Assembly (NCBI GenBank): GCA_017632155.1
Contig: JAGBRZ010000241.1
Coordinates: forward strand, 1-49,736
DNA from: Clostridia bacterium
GTDB lineage: Bacteria > Bacillota_A > Clostridia > Oscillospirales > CAG-272
Length of the DNA: 49,736 nt
Direction of reading: 5' to 3'
Both the position numbers and the translations under genes were made by a program. Below, one piece after another: positions 33,783 to 41,848 of the stretch. Below the pieces are notes generated by a model. The model saw only the letters and a list, made by a program, of their open reading frames with translations. It was not told the DNA's origin and ran no database searches. The first letter of the stretch is position 1. Every line of letters begins with the position of its first letter.

Positions 33783-34948
33783 ATATCAAGATATTCGTCC
33801 CTCTCCTTGGGGCTGATCTGTTCGGGTTCGGGCTCATATTTGGGTTTTTCGTAGAAATAATCAAGCTTATCGCATTCCCAATCGGGAAGATTTTCGTTTT
33901 CTGTGTCGTCCTCGCCGTCACTTGCGGGGATCTCCTCGGGGGTTGGATCATCATCGTCTTCAAGCTCGATCTCATCACCATTTTCGTCAACCAGAGCGGG
34001 CATTCCCTCGCGCTGATATGCGGCAAATGCGCCGATCGCGCCGAAGAGGGTGAGTGTCAGTAGGATGAGAGTCGCCGTCGAGATCTTATCGTACATCATA
34101 TTGCCGAAAACGTAGATCGGCGGAATGGCAGACAACAGCGCACCGACAAAGGCGCGGCGGCGGAACACGAGCGAAAGGATCACAATTCCGAAAAGAAGGA
34201 TCGCAAGGCGAATATAAACCGGCAATTCCTCGGCAAGATACGTTCCCGAGAAGGCGGCTTCAACACCCTTGCTCTCGGACTGTCTGAGGATCGAGGTGAG
34301 AGCCTCGCGCGCCTTGTCCGTGCCGTGCATCTCAAATGCACGCCAGACCATATCAGCAACGTCGGGGATCGCGGCGATCCTTGTGCTCAGAATGATATTG
34401 TTTTCCTTCAGAATAGCAATTTTTTCCTCAATCTCGGCAAATCTTTGAAGAATGGGGCAGATGTACGCGCAAATTCCGATTGCGGCAATATTGCAGATCA
34501 GACCGCCCGATACGGCGCTGTTTAGTCCGAGGAAGGACTTCTTTCCTCTTTCCGACGTTGCCGCGAAGAAGATCGCACCCGCCGCGTGAACGAGGCAGAG
34601 CGAGATGACCGACATCGGGAATTTCGGCAAGGCATCAAATCGGAGCATCGTCAGCGCATATGAAAGCGCAAGTGCAGAGGTTACCATACCGAATGCGGGA
34701 AGCTTTGGGAGCAAAAATCCCACGGCGGCTGAAATCGCGAGCAGGAAAACGAGGAAGAGATGCTCTTTTATGTTGACGTCCGAATCAATAAATTGCTTGA
34801 TCTTGCCGTCGATCTCCTCGTAAGTACCGTCCTCAAGCAGCTTCGGCTCATCGGGCGTGAATTTCAGATACAGCGTCAAAAGATATATGCAAATGAAAAT
34901 GCAGAGAAGGATCGCCACGCCGGCGGTTATGTTTTTAACGTTTCTCAT
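33773..34948 (-). CDS. Integral membrane protein with acidic tail, unknown
   Basis: This 391-residue protein has about eight membrane helices (roughly 8-28, 58-75, 78-100, 110-130, 140-170, 255-275, 280-300 and 305-328), a soluble helical stretch between helices 5 and 6, and an acidic C-terminal tail of some 65 residues (EIELEDDDDPTPEE). No family is recognised. AAAGGAAAAT precedes the ATG, and the start comes just after the U32 stop with one base between them, so the two are coupled. Its last codon and stop lie inside repeat copy B, which suggests that insertion of the repeat set the present C-terminus. Confidence 0.72.
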   Translation of the reverse strand: MRNVKNITAGVAILLCIFICIYLLTLYLKFTPDEPKLLEDGTYEEIDGKIKQFIDSDVNIKEHLFLVFLLAISAAVGFLLPKLPAFGMVTSALALSYALTMLRFDALPKFPMSVISLCLVHAAGAIFFAATSERGKKSFLGLNSAVSGGLICNIAAIGICAYICPILQRFAEIEEKIAILKENNIILSTRIAAIPDVADMVWRAFEMHGTDKAREALTSILRQSESKGVEAAFSGTYLAEELPVYIRLAILLFGIVILSLVFRRRAFVGALLSAIPPIYVFGNMMYDKISTATLILLTLTLFGAIGAFAAYQREGMPALVDENGDEIELEDDDDPTPEEIPASDGEDDTENENLPDWECDKLDYFYEKPKYEPEPEQISPKERDEYLDIQP

Positions 34949-34949
34949 A

Positions 34950-36746
34950 TTATTTTCCTTTCTTCGGCGGCTGATTTTGCGGCAAACGGCGGCATTTTCC
35001 ACCCGGAATGGGCGAGCCCGTCTGCGCACAGCTCAGTATCGCATCAACCTCGCGCGGGGATTCCACGGTGAAGATATAATGCCTTCTCGTGATAAAGCCC
35101 TCCGTAAGATCGCGCGGGCGGTCGAGAATATATGTCGGGAGCGAGTTTACGATCAGCGAGCGGTGATCTGCGATCTTCAGCACGGGAAACGAAATCCCCA
35201 TTCTGTCAACTAGCTTTGCTTGTCCGCGCTCACAGACCGAGCATCCGCCGATCTCTTTGCCAACGCATTTTTCGGTCACCATCAGGGGCAATCTGCCGTA
35301 AACGACCACCGAGGTACAACCCGAAATATCGCGAATTCTCGGCAAAGTCAGCTCGGGTGAAAGGATGACATCCTCAAATCCGAGCGATTCGAGAGCCGCT
35401 GTCGTTTCGTTGTTGGTAATATTGAGTCGAAGATCGCCGTGGAGTTTTAAGCCAAACTCACGCGCGAGAGAAATGTGACCGAGATTGCCGACGAGGCAAT
35501 CCGTCGCGCCGAGCCGTTTTGCTTCCTCAAGCTGACGGCGTACCTTTGGCATTTCGCTGTCGAAAATGACGGGTGGAAGGATCACTCCGCGCGCGCCGCG
35601 TGCCTTGGGGAATTCCTCGAGAGGAAGATAAGCAATTTCAAAGAATTTTGCCGCTTTAGCCGTATACTGCGCGGCGCTGTGGAAGACCGCGGTGTTGACA
35701 ACGGGCTTTCCGCGCTTGCCGGATGCCCGTTGAGGCTTGTAATCGGCTGCCCGAGCACTTCTTTCGTAAGCGGGGATCGGCTCGCGCTCGTTTTTGTAAT
35801 CAATGCGCGTCTTCTGCGATGCCGAGCGCGCCTTGTCGCCCTCGGTGCGGATTCCGAGCATATTTTTTCCTATATTACCAACATAGTAGCCGTCTGTAAA
35901 GCCCTGGCGCGAGAATATCTCGGCAAGGCGGCGCATTTCCTCGGCGTTTGCCCCTCTGCTCTCGTCAAGCAGACGGCGCCAGATCGAGATAACGCCCGCA
36001 ACGTATTCGGGCGGCTTCATTCTACCCTCGACCTTGAGCGAGGAAACGCCCATTTCAATAAGCTCGGGCAGATGCGGCGCGAGGGAAAGGTCTTTGAGGC
36101 TCAACGGATACCCCTTGCCGCCCTTCGCGTCGGAGTATGGCAAACGGCAGGGCTGGGCACAAAGTCCGCGGTTGCCCGAGCGTCCGCCGACGATCGAGGA
36201 AAACAGGCACTGTCCCGAATGGCAAACGCAAAGCGCGCCGTGAACAAAGGCTTCGATCTCAATGGGCGACTCGCGGCAAACGAGAGCAAGGTTCTCCCTT
36301 GAGGTTTCGCGTGCGATGACCATTCTCTCGAATCCAAGTCCCGCAAGCAATTTTGCCTGCTCGAGATTATGTCCCGACATCTGTGTTGATGCGTGAAGCG
36401 GGAAATCGGGAAATGTGCGGCGAAGGATAGAAGCAACGCCAAGGTCGGCAACGATCAGCGCATCCGCGCCTGCAAGATATGCGGCTTCTGCTGTTTTAAG
36501 AAGATCTCCGATCTCACGGTCGTAAACGAGTGTGTTGAGTGTCAGATATATCCGCACGCCCGCCTCGTGGGCACGTGCAATTTCATATTTTAAGCTTTCG
36601 GGTGTAAAATTCGCCGCGCCGATGCGTGCATTAAAACCCGAAGCCCCCATATAAACCGCATCCGCGCCCGCACGAATGGCGGCAGTAAGCGCCTCGGGCG
36701 AACCCGCGGGAGCAAGAAGCTCGGGCAGTTTTATTTTATTTTCCAT
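34950..36746 (-). CDS. U32-family protein (RlhA/YdcP-like)
   Basis: This 598-residue protein begins with the U32 segment ELLAPAGSPEAL, followed by a TIM-barrel-like domain and the Cys motif in HGALCVCHSGQC (Cys173, 175, 180) with later Cys196 and Cys200 that could hold an iron-sulphur cluster. U32 proteins were annotated as peptidases; RlhA in Escherichia coli hydroxylates 23S rRNA C2501 with related enzymes (TrhP) acting on tRNA. A second half (about 360-570) has another Cys pair (CSVCERGQ), as in full-length RlhA-type proteins. RNA modification is the more likely role. The gene is coupled to the membrane protein downstream. Confidence 0.87.
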   Translation of the reverse strand: MENKIKLPELLAPAGSPEALTAAIRAGADAVYMGASGFNARIGAANFTPESLKYEIARAHEAGVRIYLTLNTLVYDREIGDLLKTAEAAYLAGADALIVADLGVASILRRTFPDFPLHASTQMSGHNLEQAKLLAGLGFERMVIARETSRENLALVCRESPIEIEAFVHGALCVCHSGQCLFSSIVGGRSGNRGLCAQPCRLPYSDAKGGKGYPLSLKDLSLAPHLPELIEMGVSSLKVEGRMKPPEYVAGVISIWRRLLDESRGANAEEMRRLAEIFSRQGFTDGYYVGNIGKNMLGIRTEGDKARSASQKTRIDYKNEREPIPAYERSARAADYKPQRASGKRGKPVVNTAVFHSAAQYTAKAAKFFEIAYLPLEEFPKARGARGVILPPVIFDSEMPKVRRQLEEAKRLGATDCLVGNLGHISLAREFGLKLHGDLRLNITNNETTAALESLGFEDVILSPELTLPRIRDISGCTSVVVYGRLPLMVTEKCVGKEIGGCSVCERGQAKLVDRMGISFPVLKIADHRSLIVNSLPTYILDRPRDLTEGFITRRHYIFTVESPREVDAILSCAQTGSPIPGGKCRRLPQNQPPKKGK

Positions 36747-36786
36747 TATTTCCGAACCTCCGCGGATCTAAATTATCGCAAAGCTC

Positions 36787-36815
36787 TTGACGGTGAGCCT
36801 TCGATGATGTATAAT
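36787..36815 (+). promoter_or_regulatory. Promoter of the RNHCP gene
   Basis: TTGACG, 17 bases, TATAAT, about 75 bases before the RNHCP start. Confidence 0.78.
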
Positions 36816-36889
36816 TAATATAATTATACTACAAAAACGAAAAGAAATAAAGAGCTTTTTTCAAAAAAGAGAGAAAAGAGGCAAAAAAT

Positions 36890-37228
36890 ATGGAACCCCA
36901 GAATAAAAGATTTGCAAAAAACGATTCAGGATTCATTTGCGGTCATTGCGGACGCGAGGTAAAGCCCCTCGGCTCGTCCTCACGAAACCATTGTCCCTTC
37001 TGCCTGTGGTCGATACATATCGATGAAAACCCCGGCGACCGCGCTTGCGAGTGCCTTGGGCTTATGGAGCCCATCCTTGTCGAGCCCGACCCGAAGAAGG
37101 GGTACATAATCACACATAAATGCACCAAATGCGGTGCCGAAAAGCGTTGCCGCGCCGCGCACGAGGCAAGAGTCCAGCCCGACAACATTGATCTTCTCAT
37201 CAAGCTGACAGCGGGTAAAGACAGATAA
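36890..37228 (+). CDS. RNHCP-domain zinc protein
   Basis: This 112-residue protein carries the name-giving RNHCP segment (SSRNHCPFCLWSIH), preceded by a CGHCG knuckle and followed by GDRACECLG and KCTKCGAEKR. The cysteines and histidines should bind zinc. The family is widespread in Bacillota and Actinomycetota without a known function. The GAGGCAAAAAAT ribosome-binding region stands before the ATG. It is monocistronic and ends at a small hairpin. Confidence 0.87.
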   Translation: MEPQNKRFAKNDSGFICGHCGREVKPLGSSSRNHCPFCLWSIHIDENPGDRACECLGLMEPILVEPDPKKGYIITHKCTKCGAEKRCRAAHEARVQPDNIDLLIKLTAGKDR

Positions 37229-37246
37229 CTCAACAATAAGTTGAGT
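37228..37246 (+). other. Small hairpin at the RNHCP stop
   Basis: ACTCAAC/GTTGAGT with loop AATAA overlaps the stop codon. No T tract follows, so termination here would be weak. Confidence 0.45.
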
Positions 37247-37253
37247 CGCAAAT

Positions 37254-37303
37254 TTGCCCTAAAGTATTGACAAAAGCCGCTCGGAGTGGTACAATTAGGG
37301 CAA
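37254..37303 (+). promoter_or_regulatory. ABC exporter promoter enclosed by an inverted repeat
   Basis: A promoter TTGACA (37267), 17 bases, TACAAT (37290) is bracketed by a perfect 9-base inverted repeat: TTGCCCTAA at 37254-37262 and TTAGGGCAA at 37295-37303. The two half-sites are 32 bases apart, about three to four helical turns centre to centre, so they lie on one side of the helix and could bind a dimeric repressor that loops or covers the promoter. Confidence 0.7.
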
Positions 37304-37342
37304 CAAAAACAGCCAAACAAAAGCTGCAAATACAATGAGGTC

Positions 37343-37490
37343 CGTTTTTTCGGCGGCTTCGCCGACGAAAAAACACCGCTTCGGCGAGCCACGCGAGCCC
37401 GCGCGCCGAGGGGAGCCGTCAAAATCACAGATTTTGGCGGGCGGCGATAAGCGCGCGAAGGGTCTCAATTGTAAAACGCAGTTTTACAAG
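37343..37490 (+). repeat. Structured repeat family I, copy C
   Basis: Layout as in copies A and B: TTTTTTCGGCGGC/GCCGACGAAAAAA hairpin, outer stem GCGCGC, inner hairpin AAAATC/GATTTT, terminal hairpin TTGTAAAA/TTTTACAA. It sits between the promoter and the leader ORF of the ABC genes, so it is part of their transcript. Boundaries are good to about one base. Confidence 0.83.
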
Positions 37491-37508
37491 TGGCTTAGAA
37501 AGGAGGAA

Positions 37509-37580
37509 ATGAATATGAAAACACAGACACGTAGTGCTCTTGCCGGAATAGTCTTTTCCTCCGGGTATATATGCGCATAG
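37509..37580 (+). CDS. Leader peptide upstream of the ABC exporter (23 codons)
   Basis: This tiny ORF (MNMKTQTRSALAG...YICA) has a very strong AAAGGAGG site two to three bases before the first ATG; the second ATG, at 37515, has better spacing. The leader's ribosome-binding site is complementary over eight bases to TTTCCTCC at 37555-37562 inside the ORF, so the leader could be self-inhibited. The stop lies in the loop of a hairpin (TATATATGCGCA with TGCGCAATATA). An intrinsic terminator follows 20 bases later, then the exporter genes. This is the arrangement of ribosome-controlled attenuators of drug exporters. The peptide is not expected to have a function of its own. Confidence 0.68.
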   Translation: MNMKTQTRSALAGIVFSSGYICA

Positions 37581-37600
37581 GATGATTGCGCAATATAGAT

Positions 37601-37637
37601 GAGCACACGTAAGAAAAAGTGTGCTCGTTTGTTTTTT
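37601..37637 (+). terminator. Intrinsic terminator acting as attenuator
   Basis: Stem GAGCACAC/GTGTGCTC with a 10-base A-rich loop is followed by GTTTGTTTTTT. It lies between the leader ORF and the first ABC gene, so it must be passed for the exporter to be made. Confidence 0.8.
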
Positions 37638-37660
37638 ATGAGCACGCGAAAGGAGGCAAT

Positions 37661-39499
37661 ATGAGTAAATCAGAAAAAGAAAAGAAGAAAAAACTGTCGC
37701 TCCGAAGAAATATAGATAACAACATCTTCGCCCTCGCGCAGGTGTGGGGGACGTCGAAATCCTACTTCATTATCTATTATCTCGTCACCTTCCTCAACGC
37801 ACCGCTTGAGTTTTTGCTCTACACCTACCTCATCCGCCTGATCGTTGACAGCGTGGAGGGCGTGGGATGGTCGATCGACGCGATATTCGCCTACATCTTC
37901 ATCGTCGGCGGCACGGCGATACTGATATGGATCGTTTCAAACTATTATTGGAATGCCATCTCACCGATCTATTCGGAAAAGATCAATCACGCCCTGCGCC
38001 GAAAGCTCTACAAAAAGGCGACCGAGGTCGATCTTGCTTGCTACGAAACGCCCGAGTTTTACGACAAATACGTCAAGGCGATGGACGAAACGCAGGAGCG
38101 AGTCCGCAAGGTCATGCAGACGCTTGATAACCTCATCTGGAATATCATCACGCTTGCGATGACCTCCTTCCTCATCTTCACCATCGATCCATTCCTGATC
38201 GTCTTCGCGCTGATTCCGCTTCTTCTCGGTTTCGTTCGCAGAAAGGCAAACGTCCTCTCGCACGATCAGAGCACCGAGCGCAAGCCGACCAACCGCAAAT
38301 TCTCCTACGTCCGCCGAACCTTCTACCTTGGCGAATACTCAAAGGAGATGCGAATGGGCTCCTTCTTCCCGCGACAGCTCCAAATGCTTGCGGAGGTATG
38401 CAATGATTACAATTCTCTGACGAGAAAATACGGATTCAAGCTTGCCATTTGTGATTTTATCAAGAATTTCGGACTTGAAGCCGTCACGGTCCTCGGTGCG
38501 ACGCTTTATTCGGTGTGGCGCACGATCGGTCCGGGTCAGGGCGGAATGACTATGGGCGACTGCCTGATCGTCCTCAATTCGATCTCAAGCATCTCATATG
38601 CCCTCTCGACGATGGTGCAGTACCTCGCCGAGTTCAACGAGCACGCGCTCTACATTGAGGACGTGCGCTACTTCCTTGCCTACGAGCCGACGATCAAGGA
38701 GAATCCGAGTGCTCCCGAGGCAAAGCGTGGCGACATCGAATTTAAAAACGTACATTTCAAGTACGAGGGCGCGGAACGCGAATCACTGAAGGGTATCAAT
38801 TTCCGAATTGCCGACGGCGAGAGGATCGCTCTCGTCGGACGCAACGGCAGCGGAAAGACCACCCTTGTCAAGCTCCTTCTCCGCCTCTATGACCCCACCG
38901 AGGGAGAAGTCACGCTGAACGGCAAGAGCGCGAAGGATTACCGTCTTTCGAGCTGGCGAGCACTTTTCGGAAGCGTGTTCCAGGACTTCAAGCTCTTCTC
39001 ACTTTCGGTCAAGGAAAACGTCCTTAACCGTCTCCCCCGCGACGGCGATGACGAAAGGGTGACCGAAGCCTTGAAGGCAAGCGGCGCGTGGAGTAAGATT
39101 GAAACTCTTGAGCACGGAATCGAATCGACGATGACCCGCGAATTCGACGATGAGGGCGTCAACCTCTCGATCGGAGAACAGCAAAAGGTCTCGCTCGCGC
39201 GTATCTTTGCCGAAAAAACGCCCTTTGTCGTTCTTGATGAGCCCTCAAGCGCGCTCGACCCGATCGCGGAGCACAAGATGTTTGAAAATATGATAAAGGC
39301 GACCGAGGGAAGAAGCGTCATCTTCATCTCGCACCGCCTTTCATCCGCCGTGCTTGCCGACCGCGTCTATATGATGGAGGACGGCGAGATCATCGAGGAG
39401 GGCACGCACCGAGAGCTGATGGAGCAAAACGGCAAGTACGCCGAAATGTTCCGCCTTCAGGCAAAAAATTACACGTCGGGAGGTGATGGAAATGGCTAA
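37661..39499 (+). CDS. ABC exporter half-transporter 1 (degenerate signature)
   Basis: This 612-residue protein has a charged N-terminus, six membrane helices (about 25-340) and an ATPase domain (about 365-600) with Walker A GRNGSGKTT, Q-loop FQDF, signature LSIGEQQ and Walker B VVLDEPSSALDP, then the switch ISHR. The LSGGQ signature is altered (LSIGE), as in the weak site of heterodimeric exporters. It should pair with the product of the next gene to export drugs, lipids or peptides. The start at 37661 follows AGGAGG by four bases. The gene overlaps its partner by eight bases. Confidence 0.9.
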   Translation: MSKSEKEKKKKLSLRRNIDNNIFALAQVWGTSKSYFIIYYLVTFLNAPLEFLLYTYLIRLIVDSVEGVGWSIDAIFAYIFIVGGTAILIWIVSNYYWNAISPIYSEKINHALRRKLYKKATEVDLACYETPEFYDKYVKAMDETQERVRKVMQTLDNLIWNIITLAMTSFLIFTIDPFLIVFALIPLLLGFVRRKANVLSHDQSTERKPTNRKFSYVRRTFYLGEYSKEMRMGSFFPRQLQMLAEVCNDYNSLTRKYGFKLAICDFIKNFGLEAVTVLGATLYSVWRTIGPGQGGMTMGDCLIVLNSISSISYALSTMVQYLAEFNEHALYIEDVRYFLAYEPTIKENPSAPEAKRGDIEFKNVHFKYEGAERESLKGINFRIADGERIALVGRNGSGKTTLVKLLLRLYDPTEGEVTLNGKSAKDYRLSSWRALFGSVFQDFKLFSLSVKENVLNRLPRDGDDERVTEALKASGAWSKIETLEHGIESTMTREFDDEGVNLSIGEQQKVSLARIFAEKTPFVVLDEPSSALDPIAEHKMFENMIKATEGRSVIFISHRLSSAVLADRVYMMEDGEIIEEGTHRELMEQNGKYAEMFRLQAKNYTSGGDGNG

Positions 39500-41369
39500 A
39501 AAGCAAAAGGAAAAGCGACAGTCGCTCGGCAGAATTCTGCGAAACAATATCGTTCTTTTTGCAAAGGTCTGCAAATACACCCCCGAGCTTGTGCTGCTCA
39601 GCTTTCTGATCGAGGGCGTGCTCCTTGGAGTAAACAACGCCGTTTACGGTGTTTTTACCCTGAACCTCTTCAATGCACTCGACCGAGGCGACCAGCTTGA
39701 GGACATTGTTAAGATCATAGGCTTAATGGCGTTGTGGTATCTCATTTACTTCATCATCGAACGCGCTTATCACCGTATGATCAAGCCAAATCTCCACCAC
39801 AAGCTTGATTACCACATACACACCGAGCTGTTTATGAAGACAAAGGAGATCGACGTTGCCTGCTACGATGACCCCGAGTTCTACAATGACTTCGTATGGG
39901 CAATGGACGAGGCTTCGTCGCGCTCGCTGAAGATCCTTGCCGATCTCAACACCCTTGCGGCGCGAATCATTGCGCTCATCACAATTCTCGGAACGCTGAT
40001 AGCGGCGGATATCGATATGATCGTCATCTACGTTGTCTGCGGAATGGGCGTTGTCGGTTGCGTGGTCAACTATTTCGGCAACAAGACGGGATATAAGCAC
40101 GAAAAGGAAAAGAAGCCGCTTGCCCGCAAGCGCGACTACTTCAACCGAGTTTATCATCTTCCCGACTATGCCAAGGAGATCCGCACGGGCAATATAGGCG
40201 ATCTGCTCCTGCGCGAGGCTGATGCAAACAGCGAGGAGAGAAAGAAGCTCGAGCGGAAATACGGCATCCGTTATTTCCTCATCTACGGCATTTTCTACAA
40301 CGTCTTCATGGAGGCGGTTCGCCTTGGAATCATTTTCTACCTTCTGCTTCGTATGCTCGACGGCGCGGTTCTTGTGGGCGTCTTTGCCGCGAGCGTGGGA
40401 CTTATCTGGCGAGTTGAGTGGAACATCACCGATTTCGTCGAGCGCGTTGCAAAGTTCCCCGAGCACTCTCTTTTCCTCGAGAAATACTATGGCTTCCTCG
40501 AATACAAGCCCAAGGTTGTGAGCGGTGATGCCGACGTTCCCGAATTTGAGTCGCTTGAGCTCCGAAACGTCAGCTTTACCTATGATTTCTCTGACAAACC
40601 GAAATACGAGTGGCATAAATCGGATCACAAAAAGCCGAAAAACGAAAACAGCGGCAGTGCGGATGCACTAAAAGGCATCGATCTGAAGATCGAAAAGGGC
40701 GAGAAGATCGCCATCGTCGGCTACAATGGCGCGGGCAAAACTACCCTCATCAAGCTGCTGATGCGCCTTTACGACCCAACCTCGGGAGAAGTGCTCTATA
40801 ATGGCAGAAGCGCGAAGGAATATGATCTTGCCGAATATCGCGCGAAGATCGGCTGTGTCTTCCAGGACTACAAGATCTTTGCTACCACAGTTGCAGAAAA
40901 CGTAATGTCGGGCGCGTATGACGATGAAGCAGACTCAAAAACCGTTGCTGATTCTCTCGAAGCCGCAGGTTTCACCGGAAAATTAAATTCCCTGAAGCAC
41001 GGCACGCAGACGATGCTCACGCGCGAGTTTGACAAAAAGGGCACAAATCTTTCGGGCGGCGAGAGCCAAAAAGTTGCCATCGCCCGCGTATTCGCCCGCC
41101 CCTACGAGCTTTGGATAATGGACGAGCCCTCAAGCGCACTCGACCCCGTTGCCGAGTACGAGCTGAATCAGTCCATCCTGAAATACGCCGAGGGCAAAAC
41201 GGTGATATTCATCTCGCACCGACTTTCAACCACCCGTATGGCTGACCGCATCTATATGTTCGACTCCGGCAAACTCTGCGAAGTCGGCTCGCACGATGAA
41301 CTTATGGCAAAAGGCGGCAAATACGCCGAGATGTTTAATATTCAGGCGGAGAAATATATCGGTGACTAA
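39492..41369 (+). CDS. ABC exporter half-transporter 2
   Basis: This 625-residue protein has the same architecture as its partner: six membrane helices (about 20-330) and an ATPase domain (about 350-615) with Walker A GYNGAGKTT, a regular signature LSGGESQ and Walker B WIMDEPSSALDP. A charged insertion (WHKSDHKKPKNENSG) lies before Walker A. The start at 39492 is chosen because GGAGG stands eight bases upstream; ATG at 39486 and GTG at 39483 are too close to it. Together the two products form an asymmetric exporter of the BmrCD or TM287/288 kind. Confidence 0.92.
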   Translation: MAKKQKEKRQSLGRILRNNIVLFAKVCKYTPELVLLSFLIEGVLLGVNNAVYGVFTLNLFNALDRGDQLEDIVKIIGLMALWYLIYFIIERAYHRMIKPNLHHKLDYHIHTELFMKTKEIDVACYDDPEFYNDFVWAMDEASSRSLKILADLNTLAARIIALITILGTLIAADIDMIVIYVVCGMGVVGCVVNYFGNKTGYKHEKEKKPLARKRDYFNRVYHLPDYAKEIRTGNIGDLLLREADANSEERKKLERKYGIRYFLIYGIFYNVFMEAVRLGIIFYLLLRMLDGAVLVGVFAASVGLIWRVEWNITDFVERVAKFPEHSLFLEKYYGFLEYKPKVVSGDADVPEFESLELRNVSFTYDFSDKPKYEWHKSDHKKPKNENSGSADALKGIDLKIEKGEKIAIVGYNGAGKTTLIKLLMRLYDPTSGEVLYNGRSAKEYDLAEYRAKIGCVFQDYKIFATTVAENVMSGAYDDEADSKTVADSLEAAGFTGKLNSLKHGTQTMLTREFDKKGTNLSGGESQKVAIARVFARPYELWIMDEPSSALDPVAEYELNQSILKYAEGKTVIFISHRLSTTRMADRIYMFDSGKLCEVGSHDELMAKGGKYAEMFNIQAEKYIGD

Positions 41370-41378
41370 TAACAACAG

Positions 41379-41404
41379 CGGACGATCCGAAATCGGATCG
41401 TCCG
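41379..41404. terminator. Bidirectional terminator after ABC pair
   Basis: An 11-pair stem (CGGACGATCCG with its complement, loop AAAT) is followed by TAGTTTTTATT. It also serves the converging gene ending at 41411. Confidence 0.88.
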
Positions 41405-41410
41405 TAGTTT

Positions 41411-41848
41411 TTATTGTTTTTTGTTGCTTTTACTCTCATACATCAACCTTGTGAGCTCCTTTGCGGTTCCCTCGCAATCATCCACGAAATTGAATTTGTA
41501 GGTATCGATATGTGTAGAGAGAATGATCTCTCCCCATTTGTATTGAAAGCCTTTTCCTCGTGCGCGTTTATATGAAACGTCGATAAGGTCTGCGGGGTCA
41601 AGCGTTACTTCATTCGGCAGGTGTAGGATGCCTTTGTTGTCAACTGTAATGATTTCCGAGGGGGTACGGCAAAACATTACTACGGTATAACAGGAGATGG
41701 CAAACAATACAATACCGAATATAGCTGTCAGCCAGCTCACTGAGGTCTTATCATAAAATATTCCAATGCCGACAAACACAAGTCCGATAAACGCGGTAAA
41801 GGAATAAAGCAAACCGAGTCCTTCTGTCTTTTTCGCGATTACGTTCAT
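41411..41848 (-). CDS. Small membrane protein with PH-like domain, unknown
   Basis: This 145-residue protein has two helices (about 12-31 and 37-58) and a C-terminal part (about 62-140) with a short beta pattern (ITVDNKGILHLPNE, YKWGEIILSTHIDTYKF) like the membrane-associated PH-type domains found in small Bacillota proteins. Its ATG overlaps the stop of the upstream surface protein (ATGA) and AGGAGAAGGGAAG precedes it, so the two are made together. A function is not known. Confidence 0.72.
   Translation of the reverse strand: MNVIAKKTEGLGLLYSFTAFIGLVFVGIGIFYDKTSVSWLTAIFGIVLFAISCYTVVMFCRTPSEIITVDNKGILHLPNEVTLDPADLIDVSYKRARGKGFQYKWGEIILSTHIDTYKFNFVDDCEGTAKELTRLMYESKSNKKQ

Noticed and set aside
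37228..37246. Terminator of the RNHCP gene
   Set aside because: The stem has only seven pairs and no T tract; kept only as a hairpin.
37335..37580. Open frame running from repeat copy C into the leader ORF
   Set aside because: No ribosome-binding site precedes its ATG and the first two thirds is repeat sequence; only the last 23 codons have a start signal.
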